From Candidatus Pacearchaeota archaeon (GTDB lineage Archaea; Nanoarchaeota; Nanoarchaeia; Pacearchaeales; GW2011-AR1), in the NCBI GenBank assembly GCA_002690445.1, contig NZER01000370.1, positions 1 through 15,280 of the forward strand: a stretch of 15,280 nt of DNA, read 5' to 3'. The notes under the pieces are model-generated. The model saw only the letters and a program-made list of their open reading frames with translations. It searched no databases and was not told where the DNA came from. Position numbers and translations under genes: made by a program. The stretch's first letter is position 1; every line of letters begins with the position of its first letter. Below are positions 6,124 through 11,980 of this stretch, one piece after another.

Positions 6124-6225
6124 TCAAAAAGCGTTCCAGATGCCACTAAGCAGGTAAATAACAAAAATAATGACGCCTATCTTCCACGCTAGTATAAGCC
6201 AATCGTGACCGTAATCGTCGTTCAT
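6124..6225 (-). CDS. 33-aa single-pass membrane peptide
   Basis: The frame starts with ATG 5 nt after the stop of the upstream gene at 6231 and ends in TGA. The product is MNDDYGHDWLILAWKIGVII and then FVIYLLSGIWNAF. It has an acidic outer head and one helix from about residue 9 to 31. Its size and make-up are like very small phage membrane proteins. The ribosome binding site is weak (GATAGTAGTG). Its position in a tight run of same-strand genes and its composition support it. Confidence 0.5.
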   Translation of the reverse strand: MNDDYGHDWLILAWKIGVIIFVIYLLSGIWNAF

Positions 6226-6230
6226 CACTA

Positions 6231-6701
6231 CTATCTCGTTCGTTCTATCACAAATCCCCTAACTTTAAGAATCATCACCCTTTCTGATGACTGATTCACC
6301 CATTTCGGGTTAAAAGTAAATGTCCCATTATCAAATTTTAGGTCTGGAATTAAATAATTGATTTTCAACTTAAAATTTTCAAACCCTTTCCACGAGAAAA
6401 AATCAACAACATCTGAAAGTTTGTCTGCGTTTTCTTTATGAAATTTATAGGTCCTTGCGCTTTTTTTAAGCGATCTTAGCTTTTTTCTTCGTTCTTCTTT
6501 CGATAGGTGGAAAAATTTATCGTATAATTTTCTTTTTTCTATCTCTTTCACCACCTCTAAAAGATCTTCCGCCTTCAGCCTAATGAAGCGACGAATATAA
6601 CCTCCTCCCGAGGGGCGTTTCTTCCTCGTCGGGACATTATAGAAGAATTCCCCAGACTTATTGAGCCAAACACAATCAAATCCGTCAATCTTTTTTCTCA
6701 T
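6231..6701 (-). CDS. 156-aa basic hypothetical protein
   Basis: The chosen ATG (product MRKKIDGFDCVWLNKSGE...) has GGAGGG just upstream. The open frame extends 12 codons further to 6737 without a comparable site. It overlaps the end of the previous gene by 17 nt. The protein is very basic in the middle (KEERRKKLRSLKKSARTYKF), has a Gly-rich RPSGGGYIRRFIRL stretch near residue 30, and ends in beta-rich sequence (INYLIPDLKFDNGTFTFNP, VMILKVRGFVIERTR). Nucleic-acid binding is possible from charge alone. No family recognised. Confidence 0.7.
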   Translation of the reverse strand: MRKKIDGFDCVWLNKSGEFFYNVPTRKKRPSGGGYIRRFIRLKAEDLLEVVKEIEKRKLYDKFFHLSKEERRKKLRSLKKSARTYKFHKENADKLSDVVDFFSWKGFENFKLKINYLIPDLKFDNGTFTFNPKWVNQSSERVMILKVRGFVIERTR

Positions 6702-6885
6702 CTTCCCTCCATAAAAGCTCGTTTTTTCTGAAAACATGAAAGCGTTTTTTTACAAGGGCGCAGATATCTTCTGCGATCATTTCTCTCGCGGCTGGAGAAG
6801 TCAGATTTGCCACCTCTTGCTCCGCTCCCACGGAGGCGTATTTTCCCAAGATTTCAAGTATTATTTTCTTCATTTTTTTTGACAT
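6685..6885 (-). CDS. 66-aa hypothetical protein
   Basis: A mixed-charge helical protein (MSKKMKKIILEILGKYASVG..., EMIAEDICALVKKRFHVF). The first ATG (6885) has GAGG touching it with no spacer. The second ATG (6873, MKKIILEIL) lies 11 nt after the same GAGG, so the true start may be either. It overlaps its neighbours on both sides by 17-32 nt. Function unknown. Confidence 0.6.
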   Translation of the reverse strand: MSKKMKKIILEILGKYASVGAEQEVANLTSPAAREMIAEDICALVKKRFHVFRKNELLWREDEKKD

Positions 6886-7120
6886 CCTCTAAAACTTTTT
6901 TTTCTACGTCTTCCATAAACTCTCTTAGTTTTCCGGTAGTTACGCTCGAAAGAAGCGGGTCTCTCTCAACTTCTACTAGGTAGATAATTTCCCCACGTGA
7001 CTCGGTTTCTGGGACACTGAAGGTAACTTTGCTAGTATGCTGAGCACCTTCGGATAAATCTAAGACTCTTTCTGCCTCTTTCATTCTATACATGGTAACA
7101 GTTACTTGCGCTTGTGTCAA
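6854..7120 (-). CDS. 88-aa hypothetical protein, uncertain start
   Basis: The body (KVTFSVPETESRGEIIYLVEVERDP) suggests beta strands. The acidic-basic C-terminal helix (KLREFMEDVEKKVLEDVKKN) may be a coiled coil. The 5' end is unclear: TTG at 7120 gives MTQAQVTVTMYRM..., while ATG at 7093 or 7084 would shorten it. None has a Shine-Dalgarno sequence. It is divergent from the plus-strand gene that follows to the right. No family recognised. Confidence 0.58.
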   Translation of the reverse strand: MTQAQVTVTMYRMKEAERVLDLSEGAQHTSKVTFSVPETESRGEIIYLVEVERDPLLSSVTTGKLREFMEDVEKKVLEDVKKNEENNT

Positions 7121-7207
7121 GCAATAAGAGTGTAATAGTTCTTATGAATCTAATTATTGTCTCTAGCTTATCTTGCGATGAGGGGTTGTATTTTAGATAT
7201 GTCACAA

Positions 7208-7461
7208 TGATGGCAAAGACTGAACTAAATTACGATATTCTCTTGGAGGCAGAAGAAGAAAAGGTTGATTATTATTTTAAATTATTAAAAAAACATGGAT
7301 GGTTTGATTTCGTTGATGATTTCGTTCAGCCTGAATGGGCAGAAGAAGGCGTAAGAATTGACAAGGAACTAAACTATCCCAAAACAGTCCAAGTTGGTAG
7401 CATAAGGTGCGAGAACACCTTAAGTATTCTGGGGCAAATTAAGTCATTAAGAAATGTCTGA
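7208..7461 (+). CDS. 84-aa acidic hypothetical protein on the plus strand
   Basis: This isolated plus-strand gene lies inside a minus-strand block, in a stretch where the minus strand has no frame. The product (MMAKTELNYDILLEAEEEKV..., HGWFDFVDDFVQPEWAEEGV, ...TLSILGQIKSLRNV) is acidic and has a natural composition. The frame is open to a GTG at 7114 and an ATG at 7144. I chose the ATG pair at 7208/7211 because it leaves room for divergent promoters, but none of the starts has a ribosome binding site. Its end overlaps the convergent gene by 15 nt. Function unknown. Confidence 0.5.
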
Positions 7462-7656
7462 ATAATACTCTTCAACTTCTTCGGTTATTATTGTGGCTAA
7501 GGCTTCTCTGACCTGCGGATCTTTAAGGCTATCCTCGTTTATGCTAAAAATTTCAATTGTTTGGCGTATTTTCTCTAATAACTCCCCATCTTTTTTGTCG
7601 CCTAAGGGGTAAACGCGATCATAATAATCTTCACCGCTGCTTGCATGAAATTCCAT
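7447..7656 (-). CDS. 69-aa acidic hypothetical protein
   Basis: An acidic, probably helical protein (MEFHASSGEDYYDRVYPLGD..., EALATIITEEVEEYYSDIS) with AGGA 7 nt before the ATG. It follows the 58-aa gene by 15 nt and converges on the plus-strand gene, overlapping it tail to tail. No family recognised. Confidence 0.62.
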   Translation of the reverse strand: MEFHASSGEDYYDRVYPLGDKKDGELLEKIRQTIEIFSINEDSLKDPQVREALATIITEEVEEYYSDIS

Positions 7657-7671
7657 AAGTATCCTAGCTCC

Positions 7672-7848
7672 TCATTTTTTGTTCAAAAGTTCTTTCAGGG
7701 CTTTTAGATGAAAAAGCATCCAGCTTTCACCTGCGGTTCGCTCTAGGTCGCCCTCCTCGTAAGCTTCCTGTTTACGGTGTAGGTTTTCTTTCTCTGCTTC
7801 CTCTATAATTTGACCTAAAAGATCTAAGACTGTTTCTTTGTTTTTCAT
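7672..7848 (-). CDS. 58-aa helical hypothetical protein
   Basis: Found by reading the gap between 7656 and 7875. ATG to TGA gives a sensible protein: MKNKETVLDLLGQIIEEAEK, then NLHRKQEAYEEGDLERTAGE, and a helix with SWMLFHLKALKELLNKK. It looks like a three-helix, amphipathic protein. No Shine-Dalgarno sequence is seen, because the leader is the AT-rich inverted repeat at 7851-7873. The good composition and same-strand position support it. Function unknown. Confidence 0.6.
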   Translation of the reverse strand: MKNKETVLDLLGQIIEEAEKENLHRKQEAYEEGDLERTAGESWMLFHLKALKELLNKK

Positions 7849-7850
7849 TT

Positions 7851-7873
7851 TCTATATCTTACTAAAATATAGA
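7851..7873 (-). repeat. 7-bp inverted repeat in the leader of the 58-aa gene
   Basis: TCTATAT, a 9-nt loop and ATATAGA form a perfect 7-bp inverted repeat in the gap between two genes, ending 3 nt before an ATG. It could be an RNA hairpin that controls that start or an operator. The AT-only stem makes it weak as a terminator, and no T-run follows. Confidence 0.35.
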
Positions 7874-7874
7874 G

Positions 7875-8201
7875 TTATTTTTCAATTTTTCTCCAGCTAC
7901 GCTCGTTGTATAGAAACCTGCTAAGCGCAGAAGCAAATTTTGCTACCACGTTTTCTGGTTTATCCCAGAAAAATGCGTGTGCAAATTCGTGGATTGAGGT
8001 GTTTAGCTCGCTCTGCTTGGTAAGATAGGGGCTGATTTGTATCTTAGGAGCATCGTCTTTTGGGTCGGAGCAGAGGCCGTCTGCGCTGTGCCTCCTGTCA
8101 GGCTTCCTAAAAGTAACCTCATATTCAATGCCTGAGGCATTTTTGAACTTAAATGGTACTTTTATCTTTTTGTGGGGCATTTTCAGGAACACGCTCCTCA
8201 T
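7875..8201 (-). CDS. HEFAH zincin-like metalloprotein, copy 1
   Basis: The 108-aa protein carries IHEFAHAFFWDKPE, an HExxH zinc-binding signature of metallopeptidases. The N-terminal half is beta-rich (KFKNASGIEYEVTFRKP) and the C-terminal half is helical (FASALSRFLYNERSW). It is clearly paralogous to the gene at 12813-13112. HExxH with a short tail resembles SprT or ImmA/IrrE minimal zincins. The third zinc ligand is not certain. The ATG at 8201 lacks a ribosome binding site. The in-frame ATG at 8180 (MPHKKIKV) has AGGAG 13 nt upstream and aligns better with the paralogue's start. A peptidase activity is inference. Confidence 0.72.
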   Translation of the reverse strand: MRSVFLKMPHKKIKVPFKFKNASGIEYEVTFRKPDRRHSADGLCSDPKDDAPKIQISPYLTKQSELNTSIHEFAHAFFWDKPENVVAKFASALSRFLYNERSWRKIEK

Positions 8202-8212
8202 GCAAGATTACA

Positions 8213-8512
8213 CTACAATAAGCTCATCGGCAAATCCTCTACTTTAATTTTTAAAAAAATGTCTCCCCTAAGCTTCTTAACGATGTCATTTCTGGAAAAC
8301 CCCTCGGATTCTGCCCACATCCACTTGTGAACATCTACAATATAGGCCTCAAATCCGTCTGTTTTTTCCGAAATTGACAACAAAGCAACCGATTCGTCGT
8401 TGTGAAAAATTACTGAATTTTCTCTGCCCGTTGATGAAACGCTTGCGTTTCCGCCTAATTCTCGGACTTTTCTAGTGATTTGATAGGCTTTTCGTCTAAG
8501 AAGCGAGTTCAT
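8213..8512 (-). CDS. 99-aa hypothetical protein
   Basis: The product starts basic and helical (MNSLLRRKAYQITRKVRELG), continues as alternating strands (NSVIFHNDESVALLSISE, GFEAYIVDVHKWMWAES) and ends with a helix (IVKKLRGDIFLKIKVEDLP). Its ATG overlaps the stop of the membrane-protein gene to the right (ATGA). I do not recognise it. Confidence 0.68.
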   Translation of the reverse strand: MNSLLRRKAYQITRKVRELGGNASVSSTGRENSVIFHNDESVALLSISEKTDGFEAYIVDVHKWMWAESEGFSRNDIVKKLRGDIFLKIKVEDLPMSLL

Positions 8513-8775
8513 TTTAAAATATAATAGATAGCATTAAGGGCTAAGCTGATCCCGAGAAGAGAAGAAAGAATAATTAAGGTTAAGTAACTCCAGTCTAGTG
8601 AAAGAGATCTTTGGGGTATAAGTGTCTTTTTCGGCCGTCGTTTGGGCCTATTTATTTTTTTCTCCGGAAATTCTGAGCCCGGAACTAGCCACCAGTCGTC
8701 TCCGTTTTTTATGGCCCAAGTAGTTTTTGAGCCTAGCCACCACCTTCCGCTTTTATTTTTTTTGGTGATCTTCAT
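8509..8775 (-). CDS. 88-aa tail-anchored membrane protein
   Basis: The N-terminal part is soluble and Trp-rich (GRWWLGSKTTWAIKNGDDWW), followed by a basic Pro/Lys/Arg hinge (NRPKRRPKKTLIPQ). A single C-terminal helix at about 63-87 (YLTLIILSSLLGISLALNAI) anchors it, so the N terminus should be cytoplasmic. Function unknown. It is divergent from the signal peptidase gene, with about 50 nt between the two starts. Confidence 0.66.
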   Translation of the reverse strand: MKITKKNKSGRWWLGSKTTWAIKNGDDWWLVPGSEFPEKKINRPKRRPKKTLIPQRSLSLDWSYLTLIILSSLLGISLALNAIYYILK

Positions 8776-8781
8776 TCTTTT

Positions 8782-8810
8782 TTAATATTACACCTAAAAC
8801 AGCATATAAT
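8782..8810 (+). promoter_or_regulatory. Possible sigma70-type promoter for the signal peptidase gene
   Basis: A perfect TATAAT sits at 8805-8810, with TTAATA (4 of 6 to TTGACA) at 8782-8787 and a 17-nt spacer. The expected transcription start, near 8817, is very close to the ATG at 8825 and would cut into the GGAGGGG ribosome binding site. That is a reason for doubt. Confidence 0.35.
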
Positions 8811-8824
8811 TGGAGGGGAAGAAT

Positions 8825-9331
8825 ATGAAGAAAATTTTTAGGAGAAACCTGTGGTTTACTGCAATAATTTTGTTTGTCGTTTGTGTTTTTTTTGGGTTCA
8901 AATATAGAACCGCTCATATAAATGGCTCTAGCATGGAACCAACCTTTAAGCACGATGATTGGGTTGTCGTCGAAAAGGATTCGTGGCTGGGCAAAAACTG
9001 GACACCAGACAGGTTTGACGTTGTTTTAATTGCTGACAAAAAAAACGAGCTTATATGCAAAAGGGTCATGGGCTTGCCGGGGGAGACTGTAGAAATTAAA
9101 AACGGTGAAATTTACTTAGATAACAAAAAATTTATTGATCCGTTCGGGCAGGGTAAAAAAATAATTTATAAATTCGTAGATCTTGACGGTAACCAGTTAG
9201 ACTCTCTGCTAGCAGGTGAAGATAAAATCGTTGTTCCAGAGCACTGTGTTTGGCTTATCGGCGACAACAGGGAAAGCTCTTGGTATGGGTATCTGCCAAT
9301 AAAAAACATAAAAGGGCTCGTCATCTTATAA
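8825..9331 (+). CDS. lepB: Signal peptidase I (S26 family)
   Basis: The 168-aa enzyme cleaves signal peptides at the outer face of the inner membrane. An N-terminal helix (residues 9-25) follows a basic KKIFRRN start. GSSMEPT (34-40) holds the nucleophile S36. CKRVMGLPGE (78-87) holds the general base K79. GDNR (146-149) and ESSWYG (150-155) complete the fold; the usual DSR is relaxed to SSW. It is at the short end for this family. I chose ATG 8825 because GGAGGGG lies 7 nt upstream; a TTG at 8810 would add 5 residues. The symbol names the family. A phage copy could process the exported protease, the lytic hydrolase or host proteins, which is inference. Type II processing of the lipoproteins would need host LspA. 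Confidence 0.9.
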   Translation: MKKIFRRNLWFTAIILFVVCVFFGFKYRTAHINGSSMEPTFKHDDWVVVEKDSWLGKNWTPDRFDVVLIADKKNELICKRVMGLPGETVEIKNGEIYLDNKKFIDPFGQGKKIIYKFVDLDGNQLDSLLAGEDKIVVPEHCVWLIGDNRESSWYGYLPIKNIKGLVIL

Positions 9332-9347
9332 GAGTGTAAATACCTCT

Positions 9348-9581
9348 GTGGATGAAAGTAAATTATTGTTCTTGAATGGGGTGGCAGTAGAGGTAAAAGA
9401 AGACCCCTCAATTCATTACCCTTCCGGCTCTTGGTTAAGGACTGTCGTGTATATATACGATGGCCTCGATGACATAGGCGAAAAAGAAATTCAAAGTATC
9501 ATGGAATATTTATACAATGAGGGATTCATAATGGACAGAAGAACCGCAATGAAAGTAATAAAAAAAGACGACACCGAATAA
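9348..9581 (+). CDS. 77-aa hypothetical protein downstream of signal peptidase
   Basis: The GTG start lies 16 nt after the signal peptidase stop. The product has a strand-rich start (KLLFLNGVAVEVKEDPS), WLRTVVYIYDG, and a helix EKEIQSIMEYLYNEGFI, and ends acidic. No clear ribosome binding site. Same strand and closeness suggest co-transcription with the peptidase. It converges on the minus-strand gene with only 2 nt between stops. No family recognised. Confidence 0.6.
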   Translation: MDESKLLFLNGVAVEVKEDPSIHYPSGSWLRTVVYIYDGLDDIGEKEIQSIMEYLYNEGFIMDRRTAMKVIKKDDTE

Positions 9582-9583
9582 AT

Positions 9584-9799
9584 TTACCACAAAATAAAAT
9601 CGTAATTTTCTTCCTCATCCCAGTCGGCCCAATCTACCTCGTCGTTCCCTTTAGATTTTTTTGCTCTTTTTCGTTGGGAATGACAAACAGCCGCACGCTG
9701 TTTCTGGTTTGGAAATTCTTCAATCATTTCGGGATCACTCATGCAGTCAGAAATGAATGATTTCTTTTTCTGCCCCCCGTGTGGTGATGGTAATGGCAT
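9584..9799 (-). CDS. Small phage protein with Cys/EFP/QRAAVC motif
   Basis: The 71-aa product contains SFISDCMSDPEMIEEFPNQK followed by QRAAVCHSQRKR. The pattern F-x-x-x-C-M-x-x-x-x-M-x-x-E-F-P-x-x-x-Q-R-x-A-V-C is one I recall from the ends of phage head, portal and prohead-protease proteins, where it occurs as an extra domain. Here it stands alone, with Cys19 and Cys39, a basic stretch (RKRAKKSKG) and an acidic Trp-rich tail (DWADWDEEENYD). A role near head assembly or as a scaffolding accessory is inference. The start has no ribosome binding site. The upstream Cys-rich gene ends 3 nt before it. Confidence 0.65.
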   Translation of the reverse strand: MPLPSPHGGQKKKSFISDCMSDPEMIEEFPNQKQRAAVCHSQRKRAKKSKGNDEVDWADWDEEENYDFILW

Positions 9800-9802
9800 G
9801 AT

Positions 9803-10060
9803 TTATGAACCGCATTGACAGGGGTTACACTCACAGTCTGGGCATAACCCGCCGCCGCAACGCGTGAGGCTTGTTGTACCTACACGGCGACGGGCGTGTT
9901 GTTTTTGGGAAGCTTTTTCTTCCTCTATCTTTACGCATTTTTTGCCGTCTTCGCTTACTTTATAACCGGGGTTGCATTTCGGCGGATAACCGGCTTCTTT
10001 ATCAGCGCGTAATTGTCTGATTTGCTCAGTAAAGTCAATCTCTATTTCGGCACGGTTCAT
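9803..10060 (-). CDS. 85-aa Cys-rich protein
   Basis: The N-terminal half is charged and helical (IDFTEQIRQLRADKEAGY), followed by PPKCNPGYKVSEDGKKCVK with C29 and C42. The C terminus is dense in Cys (C68, C73, C76, C78, C81, C83: CGGGLCPDCECNPCQCGS), which suggests metal binding. No signal peptide is present. It shares the CPDCEC core and 15 identical bases with the Cys-rich lipoprotein at 10158-10310, so one may have seeded the other. It begins just past the terminator at 10077-10120, and no promoter is obvious. Function unknown. Confidence 0.65.
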   Translation of the reverse strand: MNRAEIEIDFTEQIRQLRADKEAGYPPKCNPGYKVSEDGKKCVKIEEEKASQKQHARRRVGTTSLTRCGGGLCPDCECNPCQCGS

Positions 10061-10076
10061 GGCTAGAAACTATTAC

Positions 10077-10120
10077 ACAAAAAAAGCGCAACAGAGGCAC
10101 TTAAAGTGCATGTTGCGCTT
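10077..10120 (-). terminator. Rho-independent terminator with a nested hairpin
   Basis: Read on the minus strand, AAGCGCAACA pairs with TGTTGCGCTT (10 bp). Inside it a second stem, GCACTT with AAGTGC, can form. A run of T follows directly. It ends the transcript of the Cys-rich lipoprotein and trypsin-like genes. The second stem-within-stem is unusual for a simple terminator. Confidence 0.85.
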
Positions 10121-10157
10121 CACTCCACCCCCTTGGCTCAAATACACCTTTCTAGTT

Positions 10158-10310
10158 CTACAACTTATCGCAGGGGCATCCGCAATCTGATGCAGAGCAA
10201 CTGCCAGATTTACAACAACCAGCGTCACACTCACAGTCTGGACATCCTGAATTTCCCCAGTTACACGCCGATACAAATGTCATTAGGGCAATGGCAATAT
10301 ATTTTTTCAT
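10158..10310 (-). CDS. Metallothionein-like Cys-rich lipoprotein
   Basis: This 50-aa gene was found by reading the gap. The ATG has AGGAG 8 nt upstream and lies 3 nt after the protease stop. The N terminus is a lipoprotein signal (MKKYIAIALMTFVSAC) with lipobox VSAC and lipidated C16. The 34-residue remainder has nine more Cys in metallothionein-like spacing: C23, C26, C28, C32, C33, C37, C43, C45, C47 (GCPDCECDAGCC then CGCPC). I infer a membrane-anchored metal-binding or redox peptide. Such Cys density without a known family is rare. Alternative: a disulfide-rich toxin or inhibitor. It is followed by the strong terminator at 10077-10120. Confidence 0.75.
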   Translation of the reverse strand: MKKYIAIALMTFVSACNWGNSGCPDCECDAGCCKSGSCSASDCGCPCDKL

Positions 10311-10313
10311 GTT

Positions 10314-11279
10314 TTAATCTCCTGTTTTGAATGGGTTAAATTGTTTTTCAACTTTCGTTCGGAAAATAGTAATTTTACGTATCATGAATGGAAATTCTTT
10401 TTTAGTGGCTTCCTTCTTTTCCTCCTCTTCGCTCTCTTTCTTTTCTTTTGGCGTGTTTTCGATTGGCATCTTTTTTAAATCTTCTTCGCTGGGCATAGCT
10501 ACTTTTTCATCTATAGCCCACATGATTTTGTGTTTTTCGCAGTATTCAACCATTCTACGTACGGGCACTATAAGATTAAACCCCTCTCCAGCTCCTCTTA
10601 CAAGCATCCCTACGTATCTGGCGTTATCCTCGCCCTTTAAGAATACCCCTCCCCCACTAGAGCCGGGAAAAGCAACACAAGTTGTCTGGTCAAAAATTCT
10701 CTTATTTAAACTCTTAATAACCCTACCGTGTTGTGAATAAATTCCATCCGTCATGCTATTTGCGCCAAATTGACCAAGTAGAGAACCAACATGAAGCAAG
10801 TCTGTTCCTAAGGCGGGAATTTCTTTGTCAAGATAAAACCTCACACTACCAGTTACAAAATTATATTTGCGGACTCGAAGCAGCGCTAAGTCATGCCCGT
10901 CTTCACTTTCTGAATATTTTAACACCTCCGCATCCATCTGGAGACGACCAACTGTTCTCCCGTCTTGTCTAATTTCTTTGATAATTACAGGATCTTTAAA
11001 TTCTACCAAGGTTTTCGGTGTACCTCGCACTAATATTTTTCTTTCTGACCGAAGATTATCTATGACATGTGCAGCGGTCCATACGAAATTTACTAGATTT
11101 CCTTTAGAGTCCTTCCTAGTGAAGATCACCCCCGAGCCCTCGCCCGCGGAGTAACCGCTTTCTGACCTAATTGTAACGGACACGTTCTGGAGATGTTCTG
11201 CCGTGCTCTGTTTCTTTTCGGCTGCAAACAACGAAGTTGTAAGAGTGAAACCAAGAATTAATGACATTAATGCTTTCAT
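10314..11279 (-). CDS. Exported trypsin-like serine protease
   Basis: The 321-aa product has a Sec signal peptide (MKALMSLILGFTLTTSLFAA, cleavage near A20) and a PA-clan trypsin fold. Catalytic residues are H71 (WTAAHVID), D130 (DGHDLALLRV) and S208 (FPGSSGGGVF). No PDZ domain follows, unlike DegP. The C-terminal 70 residues are charged and low-complexity (KEKKESEEEEKKEATKKE), perhaps a linker. The mature enzyme should act in the periplasm or outside. Targets may be envelope or coat proteins; this is inference. The start lacks a good ribosome binding site, and a promoter-like sequence ends right before the ATG. The metallothionein-like lipoprotein follows with a 3-nt gap. Confidence 0.87.
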   Translation of the reverse strand: MKALMSLILGFTLTTSLFAAEKKQSTAEHLQNVSVTIRSESGYSAGEGSGVIFTRKDSKGNLVNFVWTAAHVIDNLRSERKILVRGTPKTLVEFKDPVIIKEIRQDGRTVGRLQMDAEVLKYSESEDGHDLALLRVRKYNFVTGSVRFYLDKEIPALGTDLLHVGSLLGQFGANSMTDGIYSQHGRVIKSLNKRIFDQTTCVAFPGSSGGGVFLKGEDNARYVGMLVRGAGEGFNLIVPVRRMVEYCEKHKIMWAIDEKVAMPSEEDLKKMPIENTPKEKKESEEEEKKEATKKEFPFMIRKITIFRTKVEKQFNPFKTGD

Positions 11280-11285
11280 TGTTCA

Positions 11286-11315
11286 CTTATAATATGGCTG
11301 AGGTTGCAGAATCAA
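11286..11315 (-). promoter_or_regulatory. Possible sigma70-type promoter for the protease gene
   Basis: TTGATT (11310-11315) and TATAAG (11286-11291) on the minus strand, with an 18-nt spacer, match the -35 and -10 consensus at 4 and 5 of 6 positions. Transcription would start almost on the ATG at 11279, so a leaderless mRNA is possible. Confidence 0.35.
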
Positions 11316-11335
11316 CAAAAAAATTAATTAATTTT
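11312..11335 (-). terminator. Weak AT-rich palindrome with T-run after the CMP-sugar synthetase gene
   Basis: A perfect 16-nt palindrome (AAAATTAATTAATTTT) overlaps the TAA stop, and a run of T follows on the minus strand. All-AT stems are poor terminators, so the call is tentative. The promoter-like sequence for the protease follows at once. Confidence 0.3.
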
Positions 11336-11980
11336 AAAAAACTTTGATATTCTATAGTCTCTTTCTGTATTAATGTCAATTGACTCTGCTTCTGGCGTTA
11401 CAAATAAATAGGGCTTCTTCCCGAAGAAGTATCTGTTCTCTTTCATTTGTTTGTGTTTTTGGATAAAAATCGCCCCATTTTGCTTGTACATCTTTGGTAG
11501 TTCTTTCGCAAGCGGGTGCCTTCCTTGCCACGGGTTGTAGTTTAGGGGCTTGCTCTCTTCGCTCCAAATGTGTTCTTGTAAAATATCTACAGATAAAAGT
11601 GAATCGTTGTGGCCTCTAGTCAAAAAGCATTCTACTGCGTTGTCGTACGTCCTTGGCTTTATTAAGGGGTTGGTGCAGTGTGCCCACACGACAACATCTG
11701 TCTCAATAAGACAACACATGTTCCAAATCATACTGTTGGCTGAGCAGTTATCCTCGTCGCAATATTCATCGGGGCGTCTCGCTGTTCTCGCCCCGAGACT
11801 ATCTGAATAATTTAAAATTTCTTCGCAGTTAGAACCAACTACCACTTCATCAATTTTTTTACACTTAGAGAGTTGGAGAATTTTGTGACCGAGGATCGTT
11901 GAGTTGCCGAATGGTAGCATGTTTTTGTTCGGCAGTCTTTTGCTTTCTTTTTTTGCCACTATGACTGCTGAAATTTTCAT
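11324..11980 (-). CDS. CMP-N-acetylneuraminate synthetase-like cytidylyltransferase
   Basis: The 218-aa product matches NeuA-type nucleotidyltransferases, which activate sialic or related acidic sugars with CTP in the cytoplasm. It has IVAKKESKRLPNKNMLPF (7-24), equivalent to the IPARxGSKRIPxKN loop, AHCTNPLIKP (100-109), the YKQNGAIFI strand (165-173) and ESIDINTERDY (199-209), which supplies the metal-binding Asp region. The Gly of the usual ARGGS loop is replaced (AKKES), but the SKRLPNKN part is intact. The ATG overlaps the preceding stop as ATGA, which is why I prefer 11980 to the GTG at 12016. Its partner is the MptE/DUF115-like gene upstream, so it likely makes a CMP-sugar for surface or virion glycosylation. 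Confidence 0.85.
   Translation of the reverse strand: MKISAVIVAKKESKRLPNKNMLPFGNSTILGHKILQLSKCKKIDEVVVGSNCEEILNYSDSLGARTARRPDEYCDEDNCSANSMIWNMCCLIETDVVVWAHCTNPLIKPRTYDNAVECFLTRGHNDSLLSVDILQEHIWSEESKPLNYNPWQGRHPLAKELPKMYKQNGAIFIQKHKQMKENRYFFGKKPYLFVTPEAESIDINTERDYRISKFFKIN

Noticed and set aside
8753..8953. Minus-strand 66-aa frame over the signal peptidase start
   Set aside because: Shadow of the signal peptidase coding strand with no support.
10327..11154. Plus-strand frames over the protease gene
   Set aside because: Antisense low-complexity Ser/Phe-rich translation of the charged tail; the catalytic triad on the minus strand is decisive.
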